A stretch of 64,000 bases of DNA from assembly GCA_964017145.1 (NCBI GenBank), contig OZ024844.1:3596001-3660000 (forward strand). The letters are read 5' to 3'. Shown here in pieces: positions 1 to 12,347 of the stretch; position 1 is the stretch's first letter; every line of letters starts with the position of its first letter. The notes beneath the pieces were generated by a model. The model worked only from the letters and a program-made list of their open reading frames with translations, was not told where the DNA came from and ran no database searches. Origin of the DNA: Agrocybe praecox (lineage: Eukaryota; Basidiomycota; Agaricomycetes; Agaricales; Agrocybaceae). A program made the position numbers and the translations under genes.

Positions 1-530
1 ACATTTTTGCGTGTATATGGCACGGTTGTGGTTGGAATTCGTCTTCGTTTATTTAAAGTTAAACACACTAGTTTCGGCAGTCGGGGTGTGAAGAAGCCGG
101 TTCATATACGGCTTGCCACGGTCAGTTTCATCCTAAACACATCGCGCATCGTCCATGAGAGAAAGACCTACATATTTCTTGGATTACAATGTCTTTGAGG
201 TCTTCATTTGGATAAGACTTGAACCAGCTTGTGATATAATAGTATAAAATTATCAGGAATGAAAACTAAGGTACCAAGCTCACTGTTTCTGTGTGCCATT
301 TTTCAACGACGAATACTAACATAATGGCCGAATTATAGACTTATTTTGCAATGACGTCCGAATGATATCAAATCGCGTCGAAGAACGCGTTATAGATAGG
401 CAATTGGAAAAGGGTGGAGAAGAAAGGGAGTTCTTTATGCGAACGTGACTTACCGATAACGGATATTAAAGCGGAGATTAGAAAAAATTGATAGTGCCCA
501 TCTGGAGACTGGCGCTAATTTTCATCCTTT
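1..530. other. No gene recognised
   Basis: Only short open frames without recognisable motifs are seen. The end of this stretch probably holds the 5' flank of the decayed F-box gene that follows. Confidence 0.5.
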
Positions 531-539
531 AAATTAACT

Positions 540-1870
540 CTATGGCATCCCCCCGACAATATCGCCTTCCGAGAGAAATCTGAGAAGAATGCTGGAAATA
601 CGTCTCAGAAGTTCGAGACCTAGCGTCATTGAGCGAAACACGTGTACTATCTTGCGATATATGCCAGCCCATCCTTTTTCGAATCCATGAAATACAACGA
701 CGGAGGATCGAGATGAGCGCTTTTCAGAAATGAAAGAACAAGACTACCGGGTACGGTGGCCTGGAACCGCCACGATGTTTTTCAGTTTTCACTGTAAATT
801 GACCTGCTACAGTGCAAAAACTTATAATAGACACTCCACAGCCTTATTTGTTCTTGGCCGTGTCAAATTTCTTATCTCACATCCCAAGCATCGATACAGC
901 GTGAAGAAACTGTCTTTCCAGGCACCATCTAGAGACGCCCTAAGACCTGGGGACGACTCCAACTTTCGTGACGTGTGCATAGTATTGGAGTCTCTCGTTT
1001 TCGCGTTGCCTTAGACTTCTGCAGGAATATTCGCTCAATAACTCTGGTCAATTCTTTATTCGACGACTCTATCATGAAGTCATTATGCAAACACCCATTC
1101 CTAAAACACGTCTTTGTAACCTTCACACCTTTTGTGTTGACTGAAATCTCGCCCACCATCGAATTGGAATCGCTCACTTTCGAGTGTTTTACGGGCCCAT
1201 CTGAATATTCGCACGTGCACCCTATGCAAATGTTCTCCGATCGACGGTTGAAAACCCTTGACTTGGTTGAATGCACTGCCTCTTTTCTACCACACTTCAT
1301 TCAGCAGGGGTCCAATAACTTGCTAACAAATCTTTCCGTACACATCAATGTATCCTACCTTCCATTCGTACTGAGTACTACTCGCCTTTCTTAAATTTGT
1401 CCGGTACTGGAAGAACTCGCTTTATTCGAAAACTGTGAAGATGATATCCGTCCTCCACTTCCGCGAGTGCAGTTATCTGCAGGCGCAATCTCGCTGCTCC
1501 GCTCTTATCGAGGGCCCACCAATATCGCACTCTCGATTGTCCGAAGTCGTCCGGTTACCTTCTTACATGTGGCGGACATCGCTGAAGAAGAGTCCGTCAT
1601 GACAGAAAAGGAAGCGCGTCATTTCTTGCTCACTTAATCCCAAAGTTCTGCCTCAGTTCACAATCTCCGGGTCTCTCAGTTACCTGTATACCCTCGCATT
1701 TTCAACGATATTTGCACTTTTTTCCCTTACGCTCAGTCCCTTACGCTCAATTTTACCGGCGACGTCGATCTGGTTCCTATTTCATCACCAAACCCCAACC
1801 TTGAAGCGTATCCGGCTGCTAGAGATAAAGATCGTCGTTCCACGGGCCGTCATCTTCGAGATTCCAACAA
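540..1870 (+). pseudogene. Decayed F-box/LRR gene
   Basis: The conceptual translation across shifting frames reads as a typical Agaricomycete F-box protein. Near 570-700 there is an F-box-like stretch ('EVRDLASLSE', then 'QPILFRIHEIQRRRIEMS'). It is followed by leucine-rich segments such as 'LESLTFECFTG' and 'LKTLDLVECTASFLPHF', and then 'CPVLEELALFENCEDD'. Breaks are evident: a stop directly after 'LPREI' in the F-box, a stop at about 728-739, a frame change near 1394, an in-frame TAA at about 1636 with homologous coding continuing behind it, and another frame change near 1800. F-box proteins are substrate adaptors of SCF ubiquitin ligases and are strongly expanded in mushrooms. I infer a non-functional relic. 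An intact gene with several undetected introns is possible but unlikely given in-frame stops inside conserved stretches. Confidence 0.6.
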
Positions 1871-2454
1871 AGATCAACTCCGATTTACCAACACTTTGAA
1901 GGTTTGTCTTTTCCACTTCAACCACATGCAATAATTTTTCTTGATGGACGTGTCTTGTTCATGCACACCTACAGGGCCGTCTGGAACACCTGTCTTACGG
2001 CAGAACTCCTCTCCCGACGGGCGTTCAAATTTTAAAGTTGCATCCAAATATACAGATCTCATGATACTCATGCCCTTCACTCAGGGAAAGGGCATTGCGC
2101 TAAGGCTATCGCAACGTTATTCATGCTTAAGGAAGGTTTCGCTTGGAGATGAATTTAATCGGGAAAAGATTCATGGGCGATGGTGGCCTTCTATATTTCC
2201 TCACGACCATTGTGATTCCGACGAAGGTTCTGCGGACGAATGAAACTTCAGCAGAACTTTGTATCACGTATCAGTCTGATGATCTGGAAAACAAGGCTCT
2301 GTTACGATAGAGGTAAAAGTAAAAGGTTGTGTTGTCCTGATAAGTTGATTCATGCGGTTGAAACATTTCCCCCTGCTTCAAATGAGGAAAAAATAGGAGG
2401 ACAAACTGTTCACATAAATATTCATAATAATATTTTTGTACACGAACGACGTCT
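1871..2454. other. Intergenic, no gene recognised
   Basis: Short open frames on both strands, with no motif. The right part is probably the 3' flank of the minus-strand TFIIIC gene. Confidence 0.4.
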
Positions 2455-5400
2455 TTATTCATCAGATTCTTCATCTGAACCTTCAGAATCGACTTCCATG
2501 GCATTAACATCTTCCATACGAATTCCCTCGACGCCTCCGTACGGCGGTCTGTCCCTCACCCATCGTCCCCAGACCACATCCACTCTGCACAGCCCAGACG
2601 CCGACCCAGCAGCCAAGAGCGCAGACGAGGCTATCCCGTTTCCGTTGTTCCATACCACGCGGTGTATGCCAACTTCGCGAGGCCATGCTCCTGTACTAGC
2701 AGGTAGCTTGGGATCTTCTTCTTCGGCCTTTTTGCCTTTGGAAGCACGCGTAGCTGTTGGTCTATCGAACGTTTCCTAGTAAAGAACCTGAGCTTGAGGA
2801 GCTAGCGTATATATAAAATTGGAAGTATTTATTACCTGAGGAAGGAACCGATCGAGCATTCGATATTCCTTGGTATTGCGATTATAATCCATCTGGAATA
2901 TTTTATATACGAAAAATGGCTAAATATGATAATTTGAGAAAAATTGACCTCAAGAAGTTGGCATAAGCTGCGTACCACAGATCCACCCCTTCTTGTCGAC
3001 CTGAGCATATTGGTCGTTGAGCAGGTTCCGTCGGCAGAACCAATGGCCAGCTGAGGGTGGTAATCTGATGCATGTACGCTCTACGAGGAAATATCAATAA
3101 CCGTACATTCACAATTGAGAAATGAAAGAAGCATACCCAGACTGGACCTTGCGGCTCGAACAAGGAATGTCCTCTACCTAACATACTGGGCGACGCCGAA
3201 TATGATTTGACAGTATTTTCGTGATCCAGCGTTATGGGCCCACCAGTGAACGGAGAGAAGGCTAGTGCATTGAGAACATCTGTCGTTCGTTTCATTGTAT
3301 GAGATTCATGCTGCTCTGTCCATTAGTTAAAGTTAATCTTACCCCTCGTTCGATTCATAACAGAACCACGGCCTTCCCTAACATCTGTCAGACACTCTGT
3401 TCCATCATACCCGGCACTCGCAATCACGGTGGGATCTTTATCTATGCAAGGAGAGCCAGAAGGCGAGTATGGAGGGGCTTTGATCCAACCCAGAGCACGA
3501 ATGGCAGATTGATGCACGGACATGTAATACGTCGGCAGGAGATCGGTAATTGTCGGTTGGTCTGAACAACATAATCAAAGAATGAACTCATAAGACGTGA
3601 GATACACACCTCCTGCATAAGAGGCTTTCAAAGGTCCTCCGATGTCATATACAAGGATAGCACCTTTGAAATCTGTCAGAAAAGCAAGAGAATGTATACT
3701 AAGATTCGGATACCGTTTGTCGTGCCAATGGCGACTAACTCGCTGTTTGCCCAGTCAAAAGTCCAACAAGCTGTATCTTCCAATTCGATACGCAGAATTG
3801 GACGAGATAATTTGACTATGTCCCGAATGAATGTTTGTTGTCAATGAAAAGAAAGGCGCGAAACAGACCAAAAGTAGGTTGGGTTTTAGCTTGGCTTTCC
3901 GTTGGTTCAGGAACTACGAAAACGGAAAAGGATCCATCTTCAAACGTTCCAGCGAGAAGGCCCAACTTTTTTTGAGGCAAGGCGTCGTTGATCTATGAAT
4001 TGTTATATTATGAGTCGAAAAATCATATGAGAGGATATTTCTGGGAAGTGACTAACGAGGTCATGAGACGGGAGTGGACACCATTTTAATTCGTACGCCG
4101 GGCCAGTATCAAGACAAAGCACCATTTCGCACTTCATTTCTCCAAGGCCTGAGTTGACAGAAGCCCCGTTTAATTTAGCTTTCCCTTGTTTGCGCGGCTG
4201 TGATAAAGACCATATTTGTATGCATGTATAAGATGGGCGAACGACCTTTCTACCAATGTCGGGCGAATGGGAATGAGAAGGGAATGGTCCAACAGCAAGA
4301 TACTGCCTAAATCCTCGAGCTGGGGAGAAATAATTAAGCTCCAAAGAAGGCGGCCAATGTTGGCGAACAATACCTGCTCGGTCGTCGGTGTATATTGGGC
4401 ACCAATCAAGACCCCAAACGGGAGCTCCTGCGTTGAATACGTGAGACTTGGCCTCAGCGTAGTATTTGGCTAGGATGAGATGAGACGAATGACCAGAAAA
4501 TAGCGTATATAATCACTAACTCATCACAAATGAACCGAACATAGACATATCTTGTCGAGTTTGTCCTTTCTTTACCGAGCCGAAGTAACAAGGAACAGCG
4601 GGAGGAGGTTGTAGATTTCCTTCTTCCGTAGTTACATCGTCTGTTGGCAAGTACGGAGCTGCATCTCTAGATGAATCAAAACCCTTGCAGATAAATGAAT
4701 GCTCTTGCAATGCTCACCCCGAACACAGTATTTCCGACCCATCTCTGACTTGGATGTCCGTATATACTCGTGGCCTACGCTTTGCTTCTGTGTCCGCATC
4801 CGACCCAGTCATTATGGCCTCTTTGTACCATCCCCTGTCTTCGGCTAAGTCCCACAAAGGCCCTGGACCGATATTGGAACCCCAGGACTTGTTAACACGG
4901 TCGGAAATCTTCGAATTCTCCGTCACTGAATTTGTCAAAGTGGTAGACGGTTGCTGGAATAGTTGTGGACGCGAAACGAGCCTTTCGACACGTCCTTCGC
5001 GCGAATAAAGAGGCACAGCTCGATGCCTATGGTGAACACTGGCAACTGGCAGAGCATAGTTTTGTCGTTTGGCGGTCGGTGGACCGACCTGAGGAGTTGG
5101 TATAAATTCTTCATTTTTGGCTCTTGCCTTTTCTTTTTCTTTCACAGAAGGCTGTTTGACCTTCAAAGTTCTTGTTTTCGCTTTAGAAACCGGCGCTTTT
5201 GGTTTCTCAACTACAATGTCTTCGTCGTCGTCCAGAAGGTCCTCCTCTTCTTCTTCAAGCTCCTGGACTTCTTCGTCAATTTCTCCTTCAGCATCCTGAC
5301 TATGCGTGTCGTCTTCTGGTGCGAAGTCGCTTTCGCTATCGATTTCGTCTTCCAAAACAGCGATAGCAGACGGGCCGGGTTGGTCTTTTTCTTCATCCGA

Positions 5401-5469
5401 CCCGAAGCTTAACCCCGCCATGACAGCATAGCTTGGCCTTGACGTCCTGGGTCTCAGCTGACGACCCAT
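2455..5469 (-). CDS. sfc6: TFIIIC WD40 subunit (Sfc6/tau91-like)
   Basis: Likely subunit of RNA polymerase III factor TFIIIC (tauB lobe, yeast Tfc6 / fission yeast Sfc6), which binds the B box of tRNA genes in the nucleus. The first exon (5469 to about 4720) encodes 'MGRQLRPRTSRPSYAVMAG', a long acidic stretch (residues about 40-90, 'EEEEEDLLDDDEDIVVE') and then a basic region. It then enters the conserved block 'NKSWGSNIGPGPLWDLAED', after which the WD40-type part begins. Downstream exons give 'VWGLDWCP', 'RQYLAVGPFPSHSHSPDIG', 'AYELKWCPLPSHD', 'LGLLAGTFEDGSFSVFVVP', 'ACWTFDWANSELVAIGTTN' and 'AIRALGWIKAPPYSP', all matching this family's propeller. The C-terminal tail is acidic ('NAMEVDSEGSDEESDE'). 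About ten introns are inferred; I checked several splice joins but not all. Other WD40 proteins are less likely because the 'GPGP.W' and 'VGPFPS' blocks are family-specific in my recollection. Confidence 0.8.
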
Positions 5470-6588
5470 GATTGTATTTTATGGATAAATCTACAGCGTG
5501 CGGTAAATGAAGAGAGCGATGAAGTTTAACAATTATTAACGACTAGTGCGGTGCGATTCAAGTCATTCGAATTTTGAGATTCCTAATTAGGAGTTGAGAT
5601 CTTCTTTGTGTATGTTTATTTGTTCGTCGCGTCGCGTCACTACCTACGCGGTAAACGTTTCCTTCTTTTCCTTTTCACTGGCTGGAACTCTGAAGACAGA
5701 CATTTTTATTTTCACGGTTGAGGCACCGTCACTGTCCCCTGCATCTTTACTTGAACTTTGTGTTACTCTTCTGTCAAGCATCCATGTCCTCCACTATGTA
5801 GGATTCTCCTGGTGCCTCTTATCCAGATTCTACTTCGAGATAATTATGGGCAATTGAAATTGTTCTGACTTTCTTTGGGATCCAATCTAGTCGCGGAAGT
5901 TTCAGCGGCCTTATAACACTTCCCAGGAGACTCGTCAAACTCGAAGCTGCTTCATATGAATGAACCCGAGTACACTCTGAAGTGCACGATCATGCAATCA
6001 CCAAAGAATTGGCTCAAGGACATGTTGCTAAAGTTTTCAGTGATTCGCAAGTCATCGTCACAAGACAGAACAATAGAATTAGTATATCCTAGGTTGAAAG
6101 AGGGATAGTAACCGGATTTGAACACACTTGCTTGGATTTGAACACTTACGGGGTTGACTCAGGCCGTTAGTCTCAACCTGCTGTATTTGATTCGTATCAT
6201 CCAAAGACTGCCTTGAAAATGTTGTTGCACGAGCGAGGTTCCTATTCCCTGGATGTTATTTCACTGTGAGCTTCATCCTGCTGTGGGCAGTTGCACACCG
6301 AGAGGATCTTTTGACCCGTACAATTGAAATTCTACCTCTCCGGTCGCGCGATTGAGAAGATGATTATTCTCAGTGATATCTAATATCAATAATAAACATG
6401 CTTTGCAAGGAGACTGACGACGACAGCCTCACTCACGTACAACAAGGGGAAACAAAAAAGGGGGAAAAGGAAACAAATGGGTACCTAAAGAGGGAGAAAA
6501 CCAGGTACAAACACGGAAGAACAGCGAGGAAGCAGAGGCGTCAAAAGACATACATAGGAGTATAAAGGAGAAGACAAGCACTCTACCT
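5470..6588. other. Intergenic between TFIIIC and SF3B2 genes
   Basis: Both flanking genes are on the minus strand, so this holds the 5' flank of the TFIIIC gene and the 3' flank of SF3B2. An 87-codon plus-strand frame at 5594-5857 has no recognisable feature. Two near-identical phrases 'ggatttgaacac' lie at about 6116 and 6136. Confidence 0.4.
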
Positions 6589-8756
6589 CTAGAACTTGAA
6601 TTCCTTCCCGCTCTTCTTGTTGTCCTTTTCTCTGTCCATTTTCTGTTTCTTTTTGGCCATCTCTTTCGCCACCATATCGGAGAAATCTTCTCCTCTTCCA
6701 CCACCAGGGACTCCTGCGTTGCCACGTGCATGTGCGTCGTATTTGCGACGCAGTTCTTCTTCCGACAGACCTTCCAGTTCGGCTGCATCCAAAGACACTT
6801 CGACCCCATTGGCTTTCCGCTGAAAATCGGAAAAATGAGCGAAAATTAAGATTAAAACAAGATATCGAACATACCTTGGTCCCCCGTTCGTCTCCCAATA
6901 CGGGTATAGGGGCACCAGCCACAGCGCTAACATCGTAACCGCGTTCGCTGCCCATAAGGCCGCGCACTGATGTCTGCTTCTCTGGCACGACCTGGTATAA
7001 CGACCTTGGACCAGTTGATACATCCATCGCTTCTGACATTGATCTGCCTTTGCGTAGCTCCAGGAAATCGGGTGTCTCCAATCCGCCTGCCACAGTAGAC
7101 ACAACACTGGCCATACCCGAAGGTGTTTCCAGCCCAGACGGTGTTTGAAGGCCATCTGCAGGGGTGGGTTCGGCGGCTTCCTCCTCTTCTGATTCCTCTT
7201 CTGATTCGCTTTCCTCTTCCTCCTCTGTGTATACAATCGTGTAAGTCACTATTACGAAGTGTGAAAAATAACGATAACGAACCTTCTTCCGGTTCAAGTT
7301 CTCCCCACAACTCTTTATTAATAGGCTCACCAGTCTGACAAGAATAGGTCAAAGACGGTGATAAACAAGCATAGGATAAAACTTACCCCAGAGTCACCAG
7401 CTTTGGGTAGGACACCGAACACGTCACCGTATAGTGGACGGTTATACTCGTCGAGCGGTGGTTTACCCCAGCCACCGGGGTGGAAGCCCCACTGAGCGCT
7501 ACATTTAATAATGTCAGGTCAGCGAGTTCAAGAAGAATGTTAGGATACACACCCCTCGGGAATCGGTGCATTCAAACCAGGTATCCGCAGTGTGGGGTAG
7601 CTGGGAGGAGGACCGAAGCGTTGCATACTGATGAGCCAAGGTGGAGGAGCTAGAGGAGGTATCGAGAGGGCTTCAACAAGTTCAGGAGAAAGGTCTCCTG
7701 GCCTTTTTTCCTTCAATGATGTTTCAAACTCCTTTCCTTCATAGTACCTGTGAAGGATTAGACACGAGAGGCGAAATCAAAAAAAATAATGCGTACATTT
7801 CTCCAAAGACTGTCACCGGAGGCTTTGTCTGGAACTTGAAAAAGGCATCATGTAGCTTCTGATAGTCGATGTCCACTTTACCCATCTTTGGCTGCACCCG
7901 TTCTCTAGTCTTTGCTTTCAGACTCATGTTGGCCTCTTTCTCCTTGACAGCGTCACGCATGGTTGCAATTCCTGTGTCCGCGATATATGCTGGAAGCTGG
8001 AACGGTGGCTTCTCAATACCCCTCTTTCCTTGCAGATAATCGCGTTTGGCACTCCAGTGAATAGGTATAGGGACTGTGTTGCGGTAAGACTTGAGGTGTA
8101 GCAGTAATCGAGGATCAGCGGCAGTAACATCGGTCCATTCCACGACTTCTGGTTTCTTGACGAGCTGCTTGAGTTCCGCGACGGTTAGACGAGCCATTTT
8201 CCTCGCTTTTTTCTTGGATAGAGGTTTCGCTTCCTCGTCCGAGTCTCCTTCTGATTCTACGCCGTCGTCGGCGTAGATGACTTCGCCTTTAGCGTTAGTT
8301 CCTTCGGACGTTTTACCCTGCTAAACATTAAATAAACCAATGAAGATCGCATGAATCAATAGCAATAGGTGTATACTTACTGCAGACTCGTCAGCAGGAA
8401 GCTGGAATCGCGCAAATACGTCGGAAAACGCTTCAAGTCCTGCGTCGTTGAGATCCAGCTGCTCAGACACGTACTCAACATTTGCTGGCCTATCAACCTT
8501 CTGATTTTCCTCTTCATCTTTCATACTATCGTCGTCGTCGTCATTGGTAGCAGAGGCCTGTTGTTCCTGTGATTTCAACCATAAGCACGATGACATAGGC
8601 TTCTTATAGAACATATAACCGTACTGCTTGTTTCTTCTGCTTTTGCTTCAGCCGTCGCAGCTGGTTTTTGGACTTTATGAGTTTTCCATTGAGCATTTTC
8701 TTCGTCGATGCATCTGCTCCGTTGGTCGTTAATGCGGTTTGTGCAGCGACAGGCAT
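6589..8756 (-). CDS. SF3B2: Splicing factor 3B subunit 2 (Cus1/SAP145)
   Basis: Component of the U2 snRNP SF3b complex, which anchors U2 at the branch point during pre-mRNA splicing in the nucleus. The start at 8756 gives 'MPVAAQTALTTNGADAS', followed by a lysine-rich segment ('LIKSKNQLRRLKQKQKKQA'). The central exon (about 8200-7740) carries the family's DUF382 core: 'KQLVKKPEVVEWTDVTAADP', 'LLLHLKSYRNTVPIPIHWS', 'KRDYLQGKRGIEKPPFQLP', 'YIADTGIATMRDAVKEKE'. Next comes the proline-rich PSP domain (about 7640-7270, 'PPPSYPTLRIPGLNAPIPEG', 'GWGKPPLDEYNRPLYGDVFG', 'INKELWGELEPEE'), which binds p14 in the human complex. An acidic stretch rich in SEE repeats follows. The C-terminus is 'DNKKSGKEFKF'. 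Several introns interrupt the gene. Length (roughly 600 residues) suits the fungal proteins. Family identity is secure; exact splice junctions are only partly checked. Confidence 0.93.
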
Positions 8757-10612
8757 CTTATTGTCGGGACAGGGAGGAGTGAGTGAAAGATGTGCCGCTC
8801 TCAGTAAATTCATCCGTAAAGGGAAATGACCCTCTGAAATAAACACACCACCACAACTTCCAAGGCCTTAGGCCTTAGGCCTTGACTTGGCTTTGACTCT
8901 TGAAGCTTGAGTGACCTATGAACTAATGGCCACTGACGAGTCTCCACTCTCTACAATCTCACCAAGCTCTCACTTGCTCTTGCCAAATTTCCTGGCCAAA
9001 CTCTGGCTATAGAATGCTCTGGAAGAAACCTGTATGCGGTTTTTTGCTAGTGCTAATGCCAAAGTTCAAACTGGATGGGTGTAAAAATTCAAATATTTTC
9101 GCGAATCACGGCCAACGGCCCAACCATAAGTAAACCCTTGGGCATTAAGGCTTTTTTGCATCCCCAGTTCCGACGAAGCGCTCGTGATTGCCAAAATGTA
9201 ATTGTGCACGAACGCAAAGTTTGGCACTATGTGAGGGTAAGGTAAGCCGTTGGACGTGATTCTTCAACTTAACTAAGATTCTAACAGTAGAAAATTCACT
9301 GTCATAGTTGCAGTACGTACCTAGGTTAACTTTCAAAGACAAAGAAAAAACTGTTATGTACTACGGTACTCTGACATTTGAGTAGTTGTCTGACTACCCC
9401 AAGATCACCCTTTCAATAACACTTATGCGGGCAATGGAGTTTTGAAATGTCAACCGATATTGCATGTCTTTGTGATAATGGCATAACTGAGCTGGTTGGA
9501 AAAAACGTAAATACATAAGCATAGTCCCGGTTTCTTGTGGACAGTCCAGTTGAGCTCGGTTAATCATTGACGTTGTCGATGGATACTTTCCGGGAAGTCT
9601 GGGGAAAAGAGCTTCGACGTCGAAATTCCCTACATGATACATGAGTAAAATTAGAGGTTCCACTAGATAGCTAGTACTGGGGCAGCGAGCAGAAAAGACC
9701 TTTCGTCCAGTACTCCAGTATGGAGGAGTCCTTCGGGGATTGAGATTTGAATAGACTTGTTGGGTAGCTGTGATATATATAGCACATTCAGGTAAATTGG
9801 CACAGTGTAATGTCGTCCCAGGTAGTATTCCAAAGAATAGACAGCCGTTTTTTGATAAAGGCGGATGAAGGTTGGAGATTTGATGATGTTCCAAGCAGCC
9901 AAGACACAAAAGACTATGTGACGTGTGCGCACTGCAGAAGTTCCTCTCAGAGAGACAAGAGAGTTCAAATATGTTCATAGTAGGCGCAGCCACCAGGGTC
10001 CAGGAAGAGAAAGAAAGTAATAAAAATTGAATAAAAATTTTAGCATTGGTTTCACCTCGGCGTGAAAGTTGCTTTGCAGAGACAATTACAAGGTTGGTGC
10101 GGAGTTTAAACAGATATGTACCTCTCAATTTTAAACGTCCGCGGTTCGGCCTACGGATACAATTCCAAAAGACAATACCTTTGCAATACCTTGCCAATAA
10201 TGCCTCCTACTTACTTGCACGATGGATTAAGGATTATGCAACATTGTGTAGAAAACAATGACTTGATTACCCTGTTCATACTCTGTTCAATTAATTCTGG
10301 TCAGTTGATCAATCTATTCGGCAGTGCCTTAGCTATATATGCTCATGCTTCGCAGCCAGTTATCGCATCCTCCATATTGAACTGGTTTGTTCGCGTGGGT
10401 CTGCGAGAGTTTTTCCTCAATTCGCTCTATCAACGGATGTAATCAATATGAAAGTGACGCAATCGACCGAGAGTGATTATAAGTGATTGGTGAGGCCTTT
10501 AAATTCAGTCCAAATCCAAAACAGACAAAATTCACTGCCATCAAAGTCCTGCCACAGGTAGGTGTTTTCCGTTGTCGTTAGAAGTTAATGACTAATATCT
10601 CGTACACACAGG
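8757..10612. other. Intergenic; one uncertain ORF at 9394-10197 (minus)
   Basis: This is the 5' flank of SF3B2 and of the following LRR gene. A triple 'ttaggcc'-type repeat lies near 8864-8885. A 267-codon minus-strand frame (9394-10197) is Cys-rich and without a recognisable domain, and codon usage does not resemble its neighbours; it may be chance or a relic. A plus frame at 10116-10442 is equally anonymous. Confidence 0.35.
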
Positions 10613-12238
10613 ATGTCCGAGTTAGATATCACCTCTGACGACTTCCCCATGTTGCTCGCCGCTTCTCAGGGAACTTTATTTGCAAAAATGTCCCTCACCA
10701 TACGACACGATAATCACAATCGTTTTGGTTTAGATAGTCTCCGCGAAATTTACGAGCGACGCAGGATAGAAATCATCCAACGTATGACCTCCTTGATTTC
10801 ATACAACATTGCTCCCTATGTTAGGAGCTGGACAGTCCGAGGGAACGACAGGAGCGAAGCGGATCCTTCTGGCTTTCTCAGTTCCTTTCAAGAACGTGGG
10901 GCCTTGCCACCTTTCTTCAAGAGTCTGGCTACTTTCACCACTTTACAGATGCTCACTCTGATCGATATCAAAATCGATCAAGGCGCTCTGAAATGTCTAG
11001 AAAAACTGGAAGGTCTTCGAACACTTCACCTCATTCAAGTCTCGTTTGGATGTCTGGCCGTTCTGCCATACCCTCTTCATCTGACTGAGCTCTGCATTGA
11101 ATCCGACGACGCCCCAGACAGGGATGTGAATGCTTACGATTATCCGCCGAGATTCGCAATCCAGTCCCAGGATCATATAGAAACATTGAAACTAAATTGC
11201 ATCTGGACACGCGACTTATCCCGATCTATTATTGGAACTATGGAAGAGACTGGCCGGCTGTGTACCAACTTGCGTACTCTTGAATTAGTCGTGGATCAGG
11301 ATACCGTATTTGAGCTCTTACATTTCTTGAACCGTTGCCCAGCGCTGGAGGTCCTGACAATCAAAGAAGAACTAGAACATTATGTTGAACCTTCCCTGTT
11401 TCGTGACAGCCGCATTCTGCATGTCGAATCAATTCCATCTCTCATTTACTTCGATGGCCCTGTTGAACTTGCCGCAAAAATCACGAAGGGGCGCCCGATT
11501 CAATCACTCGTCTTGGCGGCTGATCCTCAAAAGGGATGTTATCCCTCGGAAGACAAGATTTTCGAAGTCTTAGAGTCAGTCTCGAGAGGCCGCCTCATGT
11601 ATACCCTCGAATTCGGGAGCATAAGTGTGGGCCAGGTGTATTATATTCTAAACAGTTCATTTACAGGCATGCCGAACGTGATTGCATCTCGATTTCAAAA
11701 TCTGAGGGTTTTGCGACTTGTAATCGATGACATTCCAATGGGAGATACTTGGGCTGCTCAGACACTGATAGACGATATTCTAGAAGAATGTAGACGGGAA
11801 GACATTGACGAATACGAAGAAGACAATGGTCCAGTTTACGACGAGAGCCCAGATTCCGCTAGCTATCCGCTGCGCGACCCATCCGGGAACTTGAGTACCC
11901 GTACTCATTATCAGGGAAAGGGATACTTGGTGGGAATCCACTATATCATAGTTGATATTCTTTCTAATACTTTTCGCCTTTAGCTCCTTCTTGCTAGTTT
12001 TGCTGCCGGAAATTTTAAGATACCGCACACCCTACAAGAGCTCAAGCTTGTTCAATCTCGACTCTTCCAACGCTTTTTATACACGGAAGCCCACGAAATA
12101 GCTATGGTAGAAGAATTCAGGATGAACGAAGCCAGGAAAGGGTTCCAAAATTTGCAGCTTCTTATCATTGGAATAGACACTACACTTAATTTGGGATGGC
12201 AAAGAGACATCAATGGCAATTGGGTTCGTAGGGTCTAA
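10613..12238 (+). CDS. LRR-like protein, probably F-box-related
   Basis: Two exons, 10613-11929 and 11984-12238, joined in phase 0 over a 54-bp intron (GTGGGA...TTTAG); the summed length closes in frame. The roughly 523-residue product has leucine-rich repeats of the irregular kind seen in Agaricomycete F-box proteins: 'TLQMLTLIDIKIDQGALKCL', 'LEGLRTLHLIQVSF', 'LCTNLRTLELVVDQ', 'CPALEVLTIKEELEHYVE', 'RFQNLRVLRLVIDDIP', and in exon 2 'TLQELKLVQSRLFQRF' and 'FQNLQLLIIGIDT'. The N-terminus ('MSELDITSDDFPMLLAASQG') shows no canonical F-box, so the box is missing, degenerate, or in an unseen upstream exon. A basic helix ('LREIYERRRIEIIQRM') resembles the region that follows the F-box in such proteins. 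The acidic insert 'ECRREDIDEYEEDNGP' sits before the intron. No membrane segment is seen. A ubiquitin-ligase adaptor role is inference only. Confidence 0.7.
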
Positions 12239-12347
12239 GGACACGACGAAGACTGAATGGCCTAGCACGGACATGTACAGTACGATTGCGAAAACGATAA
12301 ATAACGTGTTACAGTATGTGGAATATATTGAATATATTGAATAATTG

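Noticed and set aside
4963..5412. 149-codon Phe-rich plus-strand frame
   Set aside because: Antisense of the acidic first exon of the TFIIIC subunit gene.
8864..8885. 'ttaggcc' triple repeat resembling a telomere-type unit
   Set aside because: Three copies only and 7 bp with an extra C; too short and in a promoter region, so not a telomeric tract.
9394..10197. 267-codon minus-strand frame
   Set aside because: No domain, Cys-rich odd composition and no homologous-looking blocks; kept only as a note in the intergenic entry.
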